Part shown: piece after piece, positions 44,687 to 53,461 of the stretch
Position numbering within the stretch: the stretch's first letter is position 1
How the letters are laid out: each line of letters starts with the position of its first letter
Assembly (NCBI RefSeq): GCF_947581735.1
Contig: NZ_CANPVT010000052.1
Location: forward strand, 1-64,000
Length of the DNA stretch: 64,000 bases
Direction of reading: 5' to 3'
DNA from: Candidatus Palauibacter soopunensis
GTDB taxonomy: Bacteria > Gemmatimonadota > Gemmatimonadetes > Palauibacterales > Palauibacteraceae
Notes under the pieces: model-generated
Databases searched by the model: none
What the model was told of the DNA's origin: nothing
The model's input: only the letters and a program-made list of their open reading frames with translations
Program-made: the position numbers and the translations under genes

Positions 44687-45822
44687 GCCGACACCTCGCC
44701 GTAGACGCCGAGCGTCACCGTTTCGCCGCGGGGGGCGGCCCTCTCACGGCTCGCCAGAGCTTCGCTTGCGGCCTCCTCGATCTCCGCCTCCACTTCCCGC
44801 TCGACCATGGCGAGCTTCCGGAGGTTCCGGTCCCGCAGGTTGCCGGCGCCGGCGACGCCGAGGTCGATCCCCGCCAGGTACTCCTCATAGAGTCCGATCG
44901 GGTCGCGCCGTCCCCAGTACCGGAACAACTCGCGCGAAAAGGTTGCCCGGGCCTCGCGCACGTCGTGCGTCGCATGCCCTCCCATGCGAAAGGTTCGCGC
45001 CTCGATGAGTTGCGGACCCTCCCCCCGCCGGCAGCGTTCCGCGGCCACGCGGGTTGCCGCATAGACCTCGAGCACGTGGTTCCCGTCCACCGATTCGGAG
45101 GGGATCCCATACGCCGCGCCCCAGTCCGAGAAATCGGGCGGCACGTGGTGCTGGTCCAGCCGCGTCCCCAGCGCGACCTGGTTGTTCTGGATGATGAAAA
45201 CGATCGGCAGCCCGAGCGATGCCGCGAACGCGAACGCCTCGTGCGCCTCGCCGTGCTTCGTCGCCCCGTCCCCGACCCAGGTCAGCGCCACCCGGGGCTC
45301 TCCGCGAATCCGGAACGCGAGGGCAAACCCGTTCATGACGGTCGACAGCGTCGCGACCATGCTGATGGGCGGACAGACGCCGTAGCGCAGATCTCCCAGG
45401 TGCAGGTCCCGTCCCTCCGCGGGGGCGTCCGCCGTCCCGAGGTAGGTGCGAAACACCTCCGCCATCGGCATGCCCATCTCGTGATTCGCGCCCTGGTTGC
45501 GGATCATGGGACCCACGACATCCCCGTCGGCACCGCGGCGGTCGAGCGCGTTCACCGCCCCCACGGTCACGGCTTCCTCTCCGGTCCCGAGCCACGCTTT
45601 CGAGATCACGCCCTGTTTCACCCACCTCGTGAGGGCGATGTCGCTGAGGCGGAATCGGAGGAGTCCCCGATACAGGGCGATGTACGCTTCGGGAGGCAGC
45701 GCGGCGATCTCCCGCGCGCGGGCGTCGTCGGCCCGGATGCGTGACCTGTACTCCTCCAGGAGTTCGGGGTCCGGCTGCCAGGAAACGTACTCAGGGGGGT
45801 CGTAGGCCGAGTATCGACGCAT
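44683..45822 (-). CDS. TPP-dependent 2-oxoacid dehydrogenase E1 alpha subunit
   Basis: Alpha subunit of a pyruvate or branched-chain 2-oxoacid dehydrogenase, 379 residues. The thiamine diphosphate site is clear: VALTWVGDGATKHGEAHEAFAFAASLGLPIVFIIQNNQVA (GDG...NN motif). Also present are SKAWLGTGEEAVTVGAVNAL, PMIRNQGANHEMGMPMAEVFRTYLG and the phosphorylation-loop-like TFRMGGHATHDVREAR. The ATG at 45822 is used; an in-frame start 18 codons upstream looks less natural. No E1 beta, E2 or E3 gene is adjacent, which is unusual. It diverges from the DUF4159 gene across about 157 bases. Confidence 0.88.
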   Translation of the reverse strand: MRRYSAYDPPEYVSWQPDPELLEEYRSRIRADDARAREIAALPPEAYIALYRGLLRFRLSDIALTRWVKQGVISKAWLGTGEEAVTVGAVNALDRRGADGDVVGPMIRNQGANHEMGMPMAEVFRTYLGTADAPAEGRDLHLGDLRYGVCPPISMVATLSTVMNGFALAFRIRGEPRVALTWVGDGATKHGEAHEAFAFAASLGLPIVFIIQNNQVALGTRLDQHHVPPDFSDWGAAYGIPSESVDGNHVLEVYAATRVAAERCRRGEGPQLIEARTFRMGGHATHDVREARATFSRELFRYWGRRDPIGLYEEYLAGIDLGVAGAGNLRDRNLRKLAMVEREVEAEIEEAASEALASRERAAPRGETVTLGVYGEVSA

Positions 45823-45979
45823 CGTCCAGGTCCTCGTGGTCCGGCAGGCCGGAAAGCGGCCCGTCGCGCGGCACATCCTAAGCCTTCGCCACGGGGCGCG
45901 CGAACCGATAAGCTAGTGAGTCACGGCGCGGTCAGGGTGCCGCGCCACGCGACCGAGGCGCCGCAATGAACCCAGGCAA

Positions 45980-46783
45980 ATGAAGCCGTGCCGGCGCTGC
46001 AAGTGCAGCGTGCCGGACGCGACGCAAACCTGTCCGCATTGCCGCGCCACACAGCGGCGCGGCGACCGCACGCCGCAGATGGTGATCGGTTTCGTCACGG
46101 TCGCCGCGGCCGCACTGGCCGCGCTCGGCTCCTGTCCGAGCCTCGCCGGCCAGCCGCCGGGCGGTGCGGCGGGGACGGAGCCGCCGACGATCACCCGCCT
46201 GCGCTACGACGGCGGGGGCGACTGGTACGCGAATCCCTCGAGCCTCGACAACCTCCTCGAGCAGATCCGGCTCCGAACCGGAATTCCGGTGGCCGACCGG
46301 CCCGCGGAGGTGGGCGCCGCGGATCCCGACCTCGCCGACCATCCGTACCTGTATGCGACGGGACACGGGAACATGTCCTTCACCGAGCTCGAGATCGAAC
46401 GCATGCGCGCGTACCTGTACGGGGGCGGCTTCCTGCACGTGGATGACAACTACGGCCTGGACGAGTCCTTTCGCCGTGAGATCGCCCGCCTCTTCCCGGA
46501 CATGCCCCTCGCCGAAGTGCCGCTCGAGCACAGCATCTACGGGATCTTCTACGAGATGCCGGACGGCCTGCCCAAGATCCACGAACACGACGGAAATCCC
46601 GCCCAGGGGTTCGGCATCTTCCTCGATGGCCGCCTCGCGGTCTACTACAGCTTCGAATCCGACCTGGGGGACGGCTGGGAGGACGAGGGCGTGCACGGGG
46701 ACGCGCCCGAGGTACGGGAGTCCGCGATCAGGATGGGCGTGAACCTCTTCCTCTACGCGCTCTCCGCGACCCCGGCCCGCTGA
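45980..46783 (+). CDS. DUF4159 protein with N-terminal zinc ribbon
   Basis: A 267-residue protein. An N-terminal zinc ribbon with two Cys pairs (CRRCKCSVPDATQTCPHC) is followed by a membrane or signal segment (VIGFVTVAAAALAALGS) and a DUF4159 domain from about residue 65: LRYDGGGDWYANPSSLDNLLEQIRLRTGI, YLYATGHGNMSFTELEIERMRAYLYGGGFLHVDDNYG, and HSIYGIFYEMPDGLPKIHEHDG. The fold class is amidotransferase/ThuA-like, and biochemical function is unknown. AGG lies about eight bases before the ATG. It converges on the cytochrome oxidase operon. Confidence 0.82.
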   Translation: MKPCRRCKCSVPDATQTCPHCRATQRRGDRTPQMVIGFVTVAAAALAALGSCPSLAGQPPGGAAGTEPPTITRLRYDGGGDWYANPSSLDNLLEQIRLRTGIPVADRPAEVGAADPDLADHPYLYATGHGNMSFTELEIERMRAYLYGGGFLHVDDNYGLDESFRREIARLFPDMPLAEVPLEHSIYGIFYEMPDGLPKIHEHDGNPAQGFGIFLDGRLAVYYSFESDLGDGWEDEGVHGDAPEVRESAIRMGVNLFLYALSATPAR

Positions 46784-46815
46784 CGGACCGACACCCCCCG
46801 GCAGCTCGGGAGGCC

Positions 46816-46834
46816 GCGGCAGGAGCCCTGCCGC
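46816..46834. terminator. Hairpin between convergent genes
   Basis: A perfect eight-base inverted repeat, GCGGCAGG-AGC-CCTGCCGC, fills the space between the DUF4159 gene and coxD stops. There is no T-run on either strand, so it would be a weak or Rho-assisted bidirectional terminator, or an RNA 3'-end stabiliser. Confidence 0.45.
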
Positions 46835-47130
46835 TAGGCGCCGAACTTGCCGAAAATCGCCATCAATCCGACCACGATGGCGGTGGCGATGAAGGTCCCC
46901 CACGCGAAGATGGCGGTGAGGACCGGACCATCGGACTTCAGGTGCATGAAGAACATCGCGACGAGCGCGAACTTCGCCGCCATCATCACGAGCAGGATCG
47001 GGATGAGCACCGGCGCGAGCGCCTCGATGTAGAACACCATCACCTCGAGCGCCGTCAGCGCGGCGAGGATCACCGCGATGGCGACGTAGAGTCGCGTGCT
47101 CGGGTGCGATTCGGCGGAGTGGCGGCTCAC
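46834..47130 (-). CDS. Cytochrome c oxidase subunit IV (CtaF-type)
   Basis: Small membrane subunit of the caa3-type oxidase, 98 residues with three hydrophobic helices: LYVAIAVILAALTALEVMVFYI, LIPILLVMMAAKFALVAMFFMHL and IFAWGTFIATAIVVGLMAIFG. The KFALVAMFFMHLKSD segment is the COX4_pro/CtaF signature. I use GTG 47130, seven bases after the subunit III stop; the longer frame upstream reads through coxC out of frame. Last gene of the coxB-A-C-D operon. Confidence 0.9.
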   Translation of the reverse strand: MSRHSAESHPSTRLYVAIAVILAALTALEVMVFYIEALAPVLIPILLVMMAAKFALVAMFFMHLKSDGPVLTAIFAWGTFIATAIVVGLMAIFGKFGA

Positions 47131-47137
47131 GTGTGCC

Positions 47138-47707
47138 TCACACCAGCAGGTAGATGAGGGTGAAGAGGATAATCCACACGACATCTACGAAGTGCCAGTA
47201 GAGACCGGCGATTTCCACCGTCTCCGCATGGCGGGCGTCGAGCTTCCCCTGCACCGTCCTCACGAGGAGCGTACTCAGCCAGATGACGCCTCCGGCGACG
47301 TGGGCGCCGTGCGTCCCCGTCAGGACGAAGAAGGTCGACGAGAACAGGTTCCTCGACAGCGGCAGCCCCTCGTGAACGAAGTGGCTGAACTCGTAGTACT
47401 GGCCGCCGAGGAAGATGAGGCCGAACAGCGCCGTCAGGGCGAGCCACAGCTTGGTCGCCCGCAGATCGTTCCTCTGCACCGCCGCCAGCGCGAGCACCAT
47501 CATGAGGCTGCTCATCAGGAGCACGAAGGTCGTGACGGTGATGAACGGGATGTTGAGGAGGTCGTGCGGATAGGGCGGAACGAGGTTCCGGCCGCGATAG
47601 ATCATGTACGTGGCGATCAGGGTGCCGAAGAGCATGCACTCCGACCCGATGAAGGTCCACATCGCGAGCTTGCGGTTCGGGATCCCCGTCGAGGTCGGCC
47701 CCTCCAT
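47138..47707 (-). CDS. ctaE: Cytochrome c oxidase subunit III
   Basis: Subunit III of a heme-copper oxidase, 189 residues, five membrane helices (short bacterial caa3 form). Family segments: RKLAMWTFIGSECMLFGTLIATYMIYRG, SSLMMVLALAAVQR, LGGQYYEFSHFVHEGLPLSRNLFSSTFFVLTGTHGAHVAGGVIWL and YWHFVDVVWIILFTLIYLLV. The conserved HG.H and WHFVD residues are present. The ATG at 47707 touches the subunit I stop by one base. Confidence 0.93.
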   Translation of the reverse strand: MEGPTSTGIPNRKLAMWTFIGSECMLFGTLIATYMIYRGRNLVPPYPHDLLNIPFITVTTFVLLMSSLMMVLALAAVQRNDLRATKLWLALTALFGLIFLGGQYYEFSHFVHEGLPLSRNLFSSTFFVLTGTHGAHVAGGVIWLSTLLVRTVQGKLDARHAETVEIAGLYWHFVDVVWIILFTLIYLLV

Positions 47708-49545
47708 CAGTGCGTCTCCTCGCCGAACGGGGGCTCGAAGGCCCACGCGAAGAGCCCTACCGCGGTCACGAACAGACCGAAGAGCGTCAGCCCGAGCGAC
47801 CCGAGCCCGCCGATCGTCATGAACAGCATCCCCACGGCGAGTACGAGCGGCCAGTACGACGGATTCGGCATGACCACCGGCGCCGGCGGCTCGTCCGGCT
47901 GCCGCCGCGGCACGGCGCCCCCGGGTTCATCGCCCTCCCCGCGCGCTTCCGGCGCGATGTAGGGATGCCAGAGCGGATCCCGCCGGTCCACGGTGGGGAT
48001 CTCCGCGAAGTTGTAGTGCGGCGGCGGCGAGGCCACCGTCCATTCGAGCGTCGACGCGTCCCACGGGTTGTGCCCGGCCGCCTCTCCGCGCCGCCACGTG
48101 CGCCACAGATTCCAGATCAGCGGCACGAAGGACAGCGTGAAGATGAAGGCTCCGATGGTCGAGATCAGGTTGAACACCTCCAGACCCAGTCCCTCCGCGT
48201 ACGTGTAGGTACGCCTCGGCATCCCGAGCAGCCCCGAGAAGTGCATCGGGAAGAAGGTCACGTTCAGCGCGAGGAAGGAGAGCCAGAAGTGGGCCTTCCC
48301 CAGGCCCTCGTGCAGCATCCGCCCCGTCGCCTTCGGGAACCAGTAGTAGAAGCCGCAGAAGAGGCCGAACACGGTCCCGCCGATGAGCACGTAGTGGAAG
48401 TGCGCCACCACGAAGTACGTGTCCGTCTGCTGCAGGTCCGCCGGCGGCGAACTGTGCATGACGCCGCTCAGCCCGCCGATCGTGAACGTCGCCACGAGTC
48501 CGGCCGCGAAGAGCATCGCCGTTCGGAAGCGTAAACGACCTCCCCACATCGTCGCGATCCAATTGAAGATCTTGATCCCGGTGGGAATCGCGATGAGCAT
48601 CGTCGCCCCACCGAACACCGCGTTCACCACCGGCCCGAGTCCGACCGAGAACATGTGGTGGACCCAGACGCCGAAGCCGAGGAAGGCGATGAGAACGCCC
48701 GAGAAGACGACGACGGGATACCCGAACAGGATCTTCCGCGAGAACGTCGGGATCACGTCGGACACGATGCCGAAGGCCGGCAGGATGAGGATGTAGACCT
48801 CGGGGTGGCCGAAGACCCAGAACAGGTGCTGCCAGAGGACGGGGTCCGCGCCCGCCGCCGCATCGAAGAAGTGCGTTCCGAAACTGCGGTCGAAGAGCAT
48901 GAAGATCAGGCCGACCGTGAACGGCGGGAAGGCGAGCAGGATGAGCGCGGAGACGATGAGCGCCATCCAGGTGAAGAGCGGCATCCTCATGAACGTCATC
49001 CCCGGCGCCCTCATGTTGAGGATCGTGACGAGGAAGTTCAGCCCGCCCGCAATCGACCCCACGCCGGAAATCAGGAGCGCGAGGACGTAGAAATCGATGC
49101 CCGGACCCGGCGAATACTCGGGGTTCGTCAGCGGCATGTACGCGAACCAGCCCCCGTCGGGCATCACCCGGAGGGGGACGCTCGCGTACAGGAAGAGACC
49201 ACCGAAGAGGAAAACCCAGAAGGAGAACGCGTTCAGGCGCGGGAAGGCGACGTCGCGCGCCCCGATCTGCAGCGGCACGACGAAGTTGAAGAAGGCGACG
49301 ACAAGCGGCATGCCGGCGAAGAACACCATCGTCGTGCCGTGCATCGTGAACAGCTGGTTGTACAGGTCCGGATCGAGAAAGCTGCGCTCGGGGGCGGCGA
49401 GCTGGAGCCGAATGAGCTGTCCCTCGACGCCGGCGATGAGCAGGAAGACGAACCCGACCACGAAATACATGATTGCGATCCGCTTGTGGTCGACCGTCGT
49501 CAACCAGCTCCAGATCCCGGTGGAATGCGCGTCGGTCATGGCCAC
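47707..49545 (-). CDS. ctaD: Cytochrome c oxidase subunit I
   Basis: Catalytic subunit of an A-type heme-copper oxidase, 612 residues, about 12 membrane helices. Heme and copper ligands are in place: MHGTTMVFF (low-spin heme His), FWVFGHPEVYILILPAFGIVSDVI (the A1-type Glu and the His-Tyr crosslink region), VHHMFSVGLG (CuB His pair), and YFVVAHFHYVLIGGTVFGLFCGFYYW (heme a3 and low-spin His). The C-terminal 60 residues are Pro/Arg/Glu-rich before a final helix pair. It reduces oxygen to water and pumps protons. Confidence 0.95.
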   Translation of the reverse strand: MAMTDAHSTGIWSWLTTVDHKRIAIMYFVVGFVFLLIAGVEGQLIRLQLAAPERSFLDPDLYNQLFTMHGTTMVFFAGMPLVVAFFNFVVPLQIGARDVAFPRLNAFSFWVFLFGGLFLYASVPLRVMPDGGWFAYMPLTNPEYSPGPGIDFYVLALLISGVGSIAGGLNFLVTILNMRAPGMTFMRMPLFTWMALIVSALILLAFPPFTVGLIFMLFDRSFGTHFFDAAAGADPVLWQHLFWVFGHPEVYILILPAFGIVSDVIPTFSRKILFGYPVVVFSGVLIAFLGFGVWVHHMFSVGLGPVVNAVFGGATMLIAIPTGIKIFNWIATMWGGRLRFRTAMLFAAGLVATFTIGGLSGVMHSSPPADLQQTDTYFVVAHFHYVLIGGTVFGLFCGFYYWFPKATGRMLHEGLGKAHFWLSFLALNVTFFPMHFSGLLGMPRRTYTYAEGLGLEVFNLISTIGAFIFTLSFVPLIWNLWRTWRRGEAAGHNPWDASTLEWTVASPPPHYNFAEIPTVDRRDPLWHPYIAPEARGEGDEPGGAVPRRQPDEPPAPVVMPNPSYWPLVLAVGMLFMTIGGLGSLGLTLFGLFVTAVGLFAWAFEPPFGEETH

Positions 49546-49549
49546 GGCG

Positions 49550-50554
49550 CTAGCGGAGCGAGCCGAGATAGGCGACGAGCTGCCGAAGCTGCGCGTCGCT
49601 CAGTTCGACCTCGGGCATCGGATTCCCGGGTTTCACGTGCTGGGTGGAATCCAGCCAGCGCGCCAGGTTCGCCGGTGTGTTCTCGAGCACGCCCGAGGCG
49701 ATCGTAAGCCGGCTGCCGAAGTGCGTGAGATCCGGACCGAACTGCCCCGCCGCCGGCGTCCCTCTCACCGCGTGACAGCTCACGCACGCATTCGCCATGA
49801 ACACGCCCTGCCCCGCCCGTGCCTCCGCGGCCGCGGGCGTCGAAGCGGGCGCCGCGTTCGCCCGCGCCCAGCGGTCGAAGTCCTCGGGTTCGTCCACGAT
49901 CAGGCGCATGCCCATGAGAGCGTGCGCCGTGCCGCAGAACTCCGCGCACTGACCGTGGTACACGCCGACCGAATCCGGCCGGAACCAGAGCTGGTTCTCG
50001 ATGCCCGGCACGAGGTCCCGCTTTCCGGCCAGGCGCGGGACCCAGAACGAATGCATGACGTCCGCGGAACGGAGCCTCAGGTCGACGGTGCGGCCCAGCG
50101 GGACGTGTGCCTCGTTCGCCGTCACGATCCCGAGTTCCGGATAGCGGAATTCCCACCACCACTGCTTGCCGATGACCTCGATGACGAGTGCTTCCGGATC
50201 GGGCGTGGACCGGTCGATGATGAAGATGGCCCGCATGGTCGGAATCGCGATGGCCACGAGGATGAGCGCCGGGAGCAGCGTCCAGCCCACTTCGAGGAGA
50301 AGGTGGCCGTGGACCTGCTTCGGCCGCCCGTCGCCCGGCCGCTCCCGAAAACGGACGAACACGTAGATGAGGATGCCTTCTACGACGACGAACACGCCGA
50401 CCGCCCACCAGAAGATCTGGTCGAAGAGCTGGTCGAGGAGCGTGGCGGAGTCTGAACTGGGGTGCAGTGCGGATTGCGGATATTCGCCGCCGCAACCCTG
50501 GCTGATCAGAACCCCCAGGAAAAGCACGAGCGCTGCGATCGCGCGTCGTCTCAA
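49550..50554 (-). CDS. ctaC: Cytochrome c oxidase subunit II fused to cytochrome c
   Basis: Subunit II with the CuA centre and a C-terminal cytochrome c domain, the hallmark of caa3 oxidases; 334 residues. TTG start at 50554, then a lipoprotein-like signal (VLFLGVLISQGCGG) and two membrane helices. CuA ligands lie in VMHSFWVPRLAGKRDLVPG and GQCAEFCGTAHALMGMRLIV. The heme c site is NACVSCHAVRGTP with the distal Met in the NPMPEVELSD segment near the end. It is the first cox gene and starts about 120 bases after the MsrP-like gene. Confidence 0.94.
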   Translation of the reverse strand: MRRRAIAALVLFLGVLISQGCGGEYPQSALHPSSDSATLLDQLFDQIFWWAVGVFVVVEGILIYVFVRFRERPGDGRPKQVHGHLLLEVGWTLLPALILVAIAIPTMRAIFIIDRSTPDPEALVIEVIGKQWWWEFRYPELGIVTANEAHVPLGRTVDLRLRSADVMHSFWVPRLAGKRDLVPGIENQLWFRPDSVGVYHGQCAEFCGTAHALMGMRLIVDEPEDFDRWARANAAPASTPAAAEARAGQGVFMANACVSCHAVRGTPAAGQFGPDLTHFGSRLTIASGVLENTPANLARWLDSTQHVKPGNPMPEVELSDAQLRQLVAYLGSLR

Positions 50555-50676
50555 GGGCGTATCTATATGTGTTTCGGGGAAAGTCTCGAATTCAGGGCAG
50601 GCCCCGCCTCCGCAGGGCCAGCGAGACTCTAGCCGGGGACGGCGGGCGGGTCAAGGAGCCCCCGCCCGCCGGAGCC

Positions 50677-51708
50677 TCAGCGGGCGTGCGGCACGTCTCC
50701 GACCGGCGTCACGCGGCCGCCGTAGAGTTCCGCCACCCACTCGCCGTACCCGTTGAACGGGAGCGTCGGAACCCGTTGCCCCGTACCGACGATTTCCTCC
50801 TGCGCCTGGGACCAGCGGGGGTGAGGCACGTCCGGATCCACGTTCGAGTAGAAACCGTACTCGGACGGCTGCAGGTCGTTCCAGAAGGTCGTCGGCATCT
50901 CGTCCGTGATGTCGATGCGGACGATGCTCTTCGGGCTCTTGTACCCGTACTTCCAGGGCAGATGGATGCGGACCGGCGCGCCGTTCTGTTTCTGGAGCGG
51001 ATGGCCGTACATGCCCGTCGCGACGAAGGCGAGTTCGTTCATCGCCTCGTCCATGCGCAGCCCTTCGTAGTACGGCCACTTGTACCAGGTCTGCGTCTTC
51101 TGGCCGAAGGCCTGCTCCGGCCGGTTGAAGGTCACGAAGCCCACGTAGCGGGCATCGTTTCGCGGCTGCACCCGCTCCAGCAAGCGGGCGAGCGGGAACC
51201 CGATCCACGGCACGACGACGGACCACCGCTCCACGCAGCGGTGCCGGTAGATCCGTTCCTCGAGCGGGAACGCGCGTTCCAGTTCCACGAGGTCGTAGAC
51301 GCCCGGGTTCTCGACGAGGCCCGTGACCTCCAGTTCCCACGGGCGGGCCTCGAACGGACCGACGTTGCGCCACACCCCGTCCTTGTCCGTTCCGAACTCG
51401 TAGAAGTTGTTGTACGTGGCCACGATCTCCTCCGGCGAGACCTCCTTGTGGCGATCGCCGGGCGTAAAGCGCGGGTCGTTCACTGCCACGGGATAGAGAT
51501 CCGCGGTCGGAGTGTCCGGGATGTTGTCGAGGGGGCCGCGCTGCTGGGCTTCCGCCGCCCCGCCCGGCCGGCATGCGAGCGAGGCGGCGGCAAGGATCGC
51601 GCCCCCGCCCATGCGGGCCACGAACTGTCGGCGGTCGAGGTACACCGACTCCGGCGTCGCCTCGCTCTCCCTGATCCGCCAGCCAGGCGGAATATGAATG
51701 TTCGCCAT
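50677..51708 (-). CDS. msrP: MsrP-like molybdopterin oxidoreductase (sulfite oxidase family)
   Basis: Periplasmic molybdenum enzyme related to MsrP/YedY, which repairs oxidised methionine in envelope proteins. The 343-residue product has a twin-arginine signal, LDRRQFVARMGGGAILAAASLACR. The catalytic domain includes EIVATYNNFYEFGTDKDG, the Mo-coordinating Cys in YRHRCVERWSVVVPWIGFPL, and GYKSPKSIVRID and TEMPTTFWNDL-type segments near the C-terminus. Its usual heme partner MsrQ is not adjacent; the caa3 genes follow instead. A TATACT box lies upstream. Confidence 0.9.
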   Translation of the reverse strand: MANIHIPPGWRIRESEATPESVYLDRRQFVARMGGGAILAAASLACRPGGAAEAQQRGPLDNIPDTPTADLYPVAVNDPRFTPGDRHKEVSPEEIVATYNNFYEFGTDKDGVWRNVGPFEARPWELEVTGLVENPGVYDLVELERAFPLEERIYRHRCVERWSVVVPWIGFPLARLLERVQPRNDARYVGFVTFNRPEQAFGQKTQTWYKWPYYEGLRMDEAMNELAFVATGMYGHPLQKQNGAPVRIHLPWKYGYKSPKSIVRIDITDEMPTTFWNDLQPSEYGFYSNVDPDVPHPRWSQAQEEIVGTGQRVPTLPFNGYGEWVAELYGGRVTPVGDVPHAR

Positions 51709-51783
51709 GGAGACTCTCCCTTGCCGTTCGGCCTCCGGTCCTCGCCGGTCGCCGGCCGCTTCGCCTGCGGCGTTACCTGCTCA

Positions 51784-51789
51784 AGTATA
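51784..51789 (-). promoter_or_regulatory. Possible -10 box for msrP
   Basis: In the 157-base gap between purH and msrP, the minus strand reads GGTTATACTTGAG, with TATACT about 75 bases upstream of the msrP ATG. TTGCGA further upstream is the best -35 candidate, but its 21-base spacing is too long, so only the -10 is suggested. Confidence 0.35.
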
Positions 51790-51865
51790 ACCGCTCCGGC
51801 GCCGCACGTTTCGCAACCCTTCCCCCGACGGACGGCCTTGCCACGGACCGGCCGACCGCGGCCCG

Positions 51866-53455
51866 CTAGTGCCGGAAGAGCCGTCTTCCGGTGAAAACCA
51901 TCGCCATGCCGTGCTCGTTCGCGGCGTCGATGACCTCCGCATCGCGCTTGGAACCGCCCGGCTGCGCGATCGCCGTCACGCCGGCGGCGGCCGCCGCATC
52001 GATGCCGTCGCGAAAGGGAAAGAACGCGTCCGACCCGAGGACGGCGCCCGCCACGTCCAACCCCTGTGCCCGGGCCTTGCGGATCGAGATCTCCACCGAG
52101 TCTACGCGGCTCATCTGCCCCGCGCCGATACCGATCGACGCCCCGTCGCGCGCAAGCAGGATCGCGTTGGATTTCACGCTCTGCACCGCGGACCACGCGA
52201 ACGCGAGATCATCCCACTCCGCGTCGCTCGGGGCCCGCGCCGTCGGGACGTGAGCCTCCCGGTCCACATCGCGCGCCGGCCGGGGGGCCGCCTGCATCAG
52301 GACCCCGCCGCGGACGCCGCGCACTTCGACGCCTTCCCGCAGATGGCCGCCCGCGTCCAGCGCCGCGCCCGCCTCCGGCTTCAGAATCCGAATGTTCTTC
52401 TTCGCCCGCAGGAGGCGGAGGGCATCCTCCGAGTATCCCGGCGCCACGACGCATTCCACGAAGTTCCGCGAGAGGGCCTCCGCGACGGCCTCCGTGAGCG
52501 TGTCCGTGAAGGCGATGACCGAGCCGAACGCCGAAACGGGGTCGCACGCGAGCGCTTTCTCGTAGGCCTCCAGCGGGGATGCGCCCACGGCGAGGCCGCA
52601 TGGCGTCGAGTGCTTGAGGATCGCGCAGGCGGCGCGCTCCCCGGACACGAAGGGCGCGATCGCCGTAAGAGCCCCGTCCACGTCGAGAATGTTGTTGAAC
52701 GAGAGTTCCCGGCCGTGCAGTTGCGCGAGCGCGGGAATCCCGCGCGGCCGACCGGACCCGTCGCGGAAGAAGGCGGCCTCCTGGTCCGGGTTCTCCCCGT
52801 AGCGGAGCGACTGCACGCGTACGAGCGAGACGACGGTCTCCCCCGCCGGAAGGTCGGGCGAACCTCCCGCGCCGACCGGCCGGGTCAGGTAGCGGGTGAT
52901 CGCCGCGTCGTAGGCCGCAGTGTGCCCGAACACCTTGACCGCCAGCGCCCGCCTCAGCTCCGCCGTCTCCGGCGCGTCCCCGGTATCGATGGCCTCGAGC
53001 ACGCGCCCGTAGTCGGCCGGGTCGCAGACCGACCAGACGGATGGATGGTTCTTCGCCGATGCCCGGAGCATCGTCGGACCGCCGATGTCGATCTGCTCGA
53101 GCGCTTCCCCGAGCGTGACGTCCCCGCCGGCCACCGTCTCGCGGAAGGGGTACAGGTTCACGGCCACGAGGTCGATCGGCACCATTCCGTGCGCGGCGAG
53201 TTGATCCAGGTCGTCCGGCACCTCACGCCGGGCCAGGATCCCGCCGTGCACGCTCGGGTGCAGCGTCTTCACCCGGCCGTCGAGCATTTCCGGATGGCCG
53301 GTGAGGTCGCTCACGCCGCGGACCTCGATCCCCGCCGCGCGCAGCGCCCGCATCGTCCCTCCCGTGGACGCGATCTCCCAGCCCCGCGCGATGAGCCCCG
53401 CGCAGAATTCCTCGATGCCCGTCTTGTCCGAAACGCTCACGAGCGCAATCGGCAT
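51866..53455 (-). CDS. purH: AICAR transformylase/IMP cyclohydrolase
   Basis: Bifunctional enzyme for the last two steps of purine synthesis, 529 residues from ATG 53455 (a GTG two codons earlier is possible). N-terminal IMP cyclohydrolase: IALVSVSDKTGIEEFCAGL, ISTGGTMRAL-like ASTGGTMRALRAAG, GHPEMLDGRVKTLHPSVHGGILARR. C-terminal transformylase: LRYGENPDQEAAFF, ACAILKHSTPCGLAVG, DPVSAFGSVIAF and SDAFFPFRDGIDAAAAAGVTAIAQPGGSKRDAEVI. Catalytic Lys-His (KHSTPCG) is present. It closely follows purN. Confidence 0.96.
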   Translation of the reverse strand: MPIALVSVSDKTGIEEFCAGLIARGWEIASTGGTMRALRAAGIEVRGVSDLTGHPEMLDGRVKTLHPSVHGGILARREVPDDLDQLAAHGMVPIDLVAVNLYPFRETVAGGDVTLGEALEQIDIGGPTMLRASAKNHPSVWSVCDPADYGRVLEAIDTGDAPETAELRRALAVKVFGHTAAYDAAITRYLTRPVGAGGSPDLPAGETVVSLVRVQSLRYGENPDQEAAFFRDGSGRPRGIPALAQLHGRELSFNNILDVDGALTAIAPFVSGERAACAILKHSTPCGLAVGASPLEAYEKALACDPVSAFGSVIAFTDTLTEAVAEALSRNFVECVVAPGYSEDALRLLRAKKNIRILKPEAGAALDAGGHLREGVEVRGVRGGVLMQAAPRPARDVDREAHVPTARAPSDAEWDDLAFAWSAVQSVKSNAILLARDGASIGIGAGQMSRVDSVEISIRKARAQGLDVAGAVLGSDAFFPFRDGIDAAAAAGVTAIAQPGGSKRDAEVIDAANEHGMAMVFTGRRLFRH

Positions 53456-53461
53456 CCCCAC

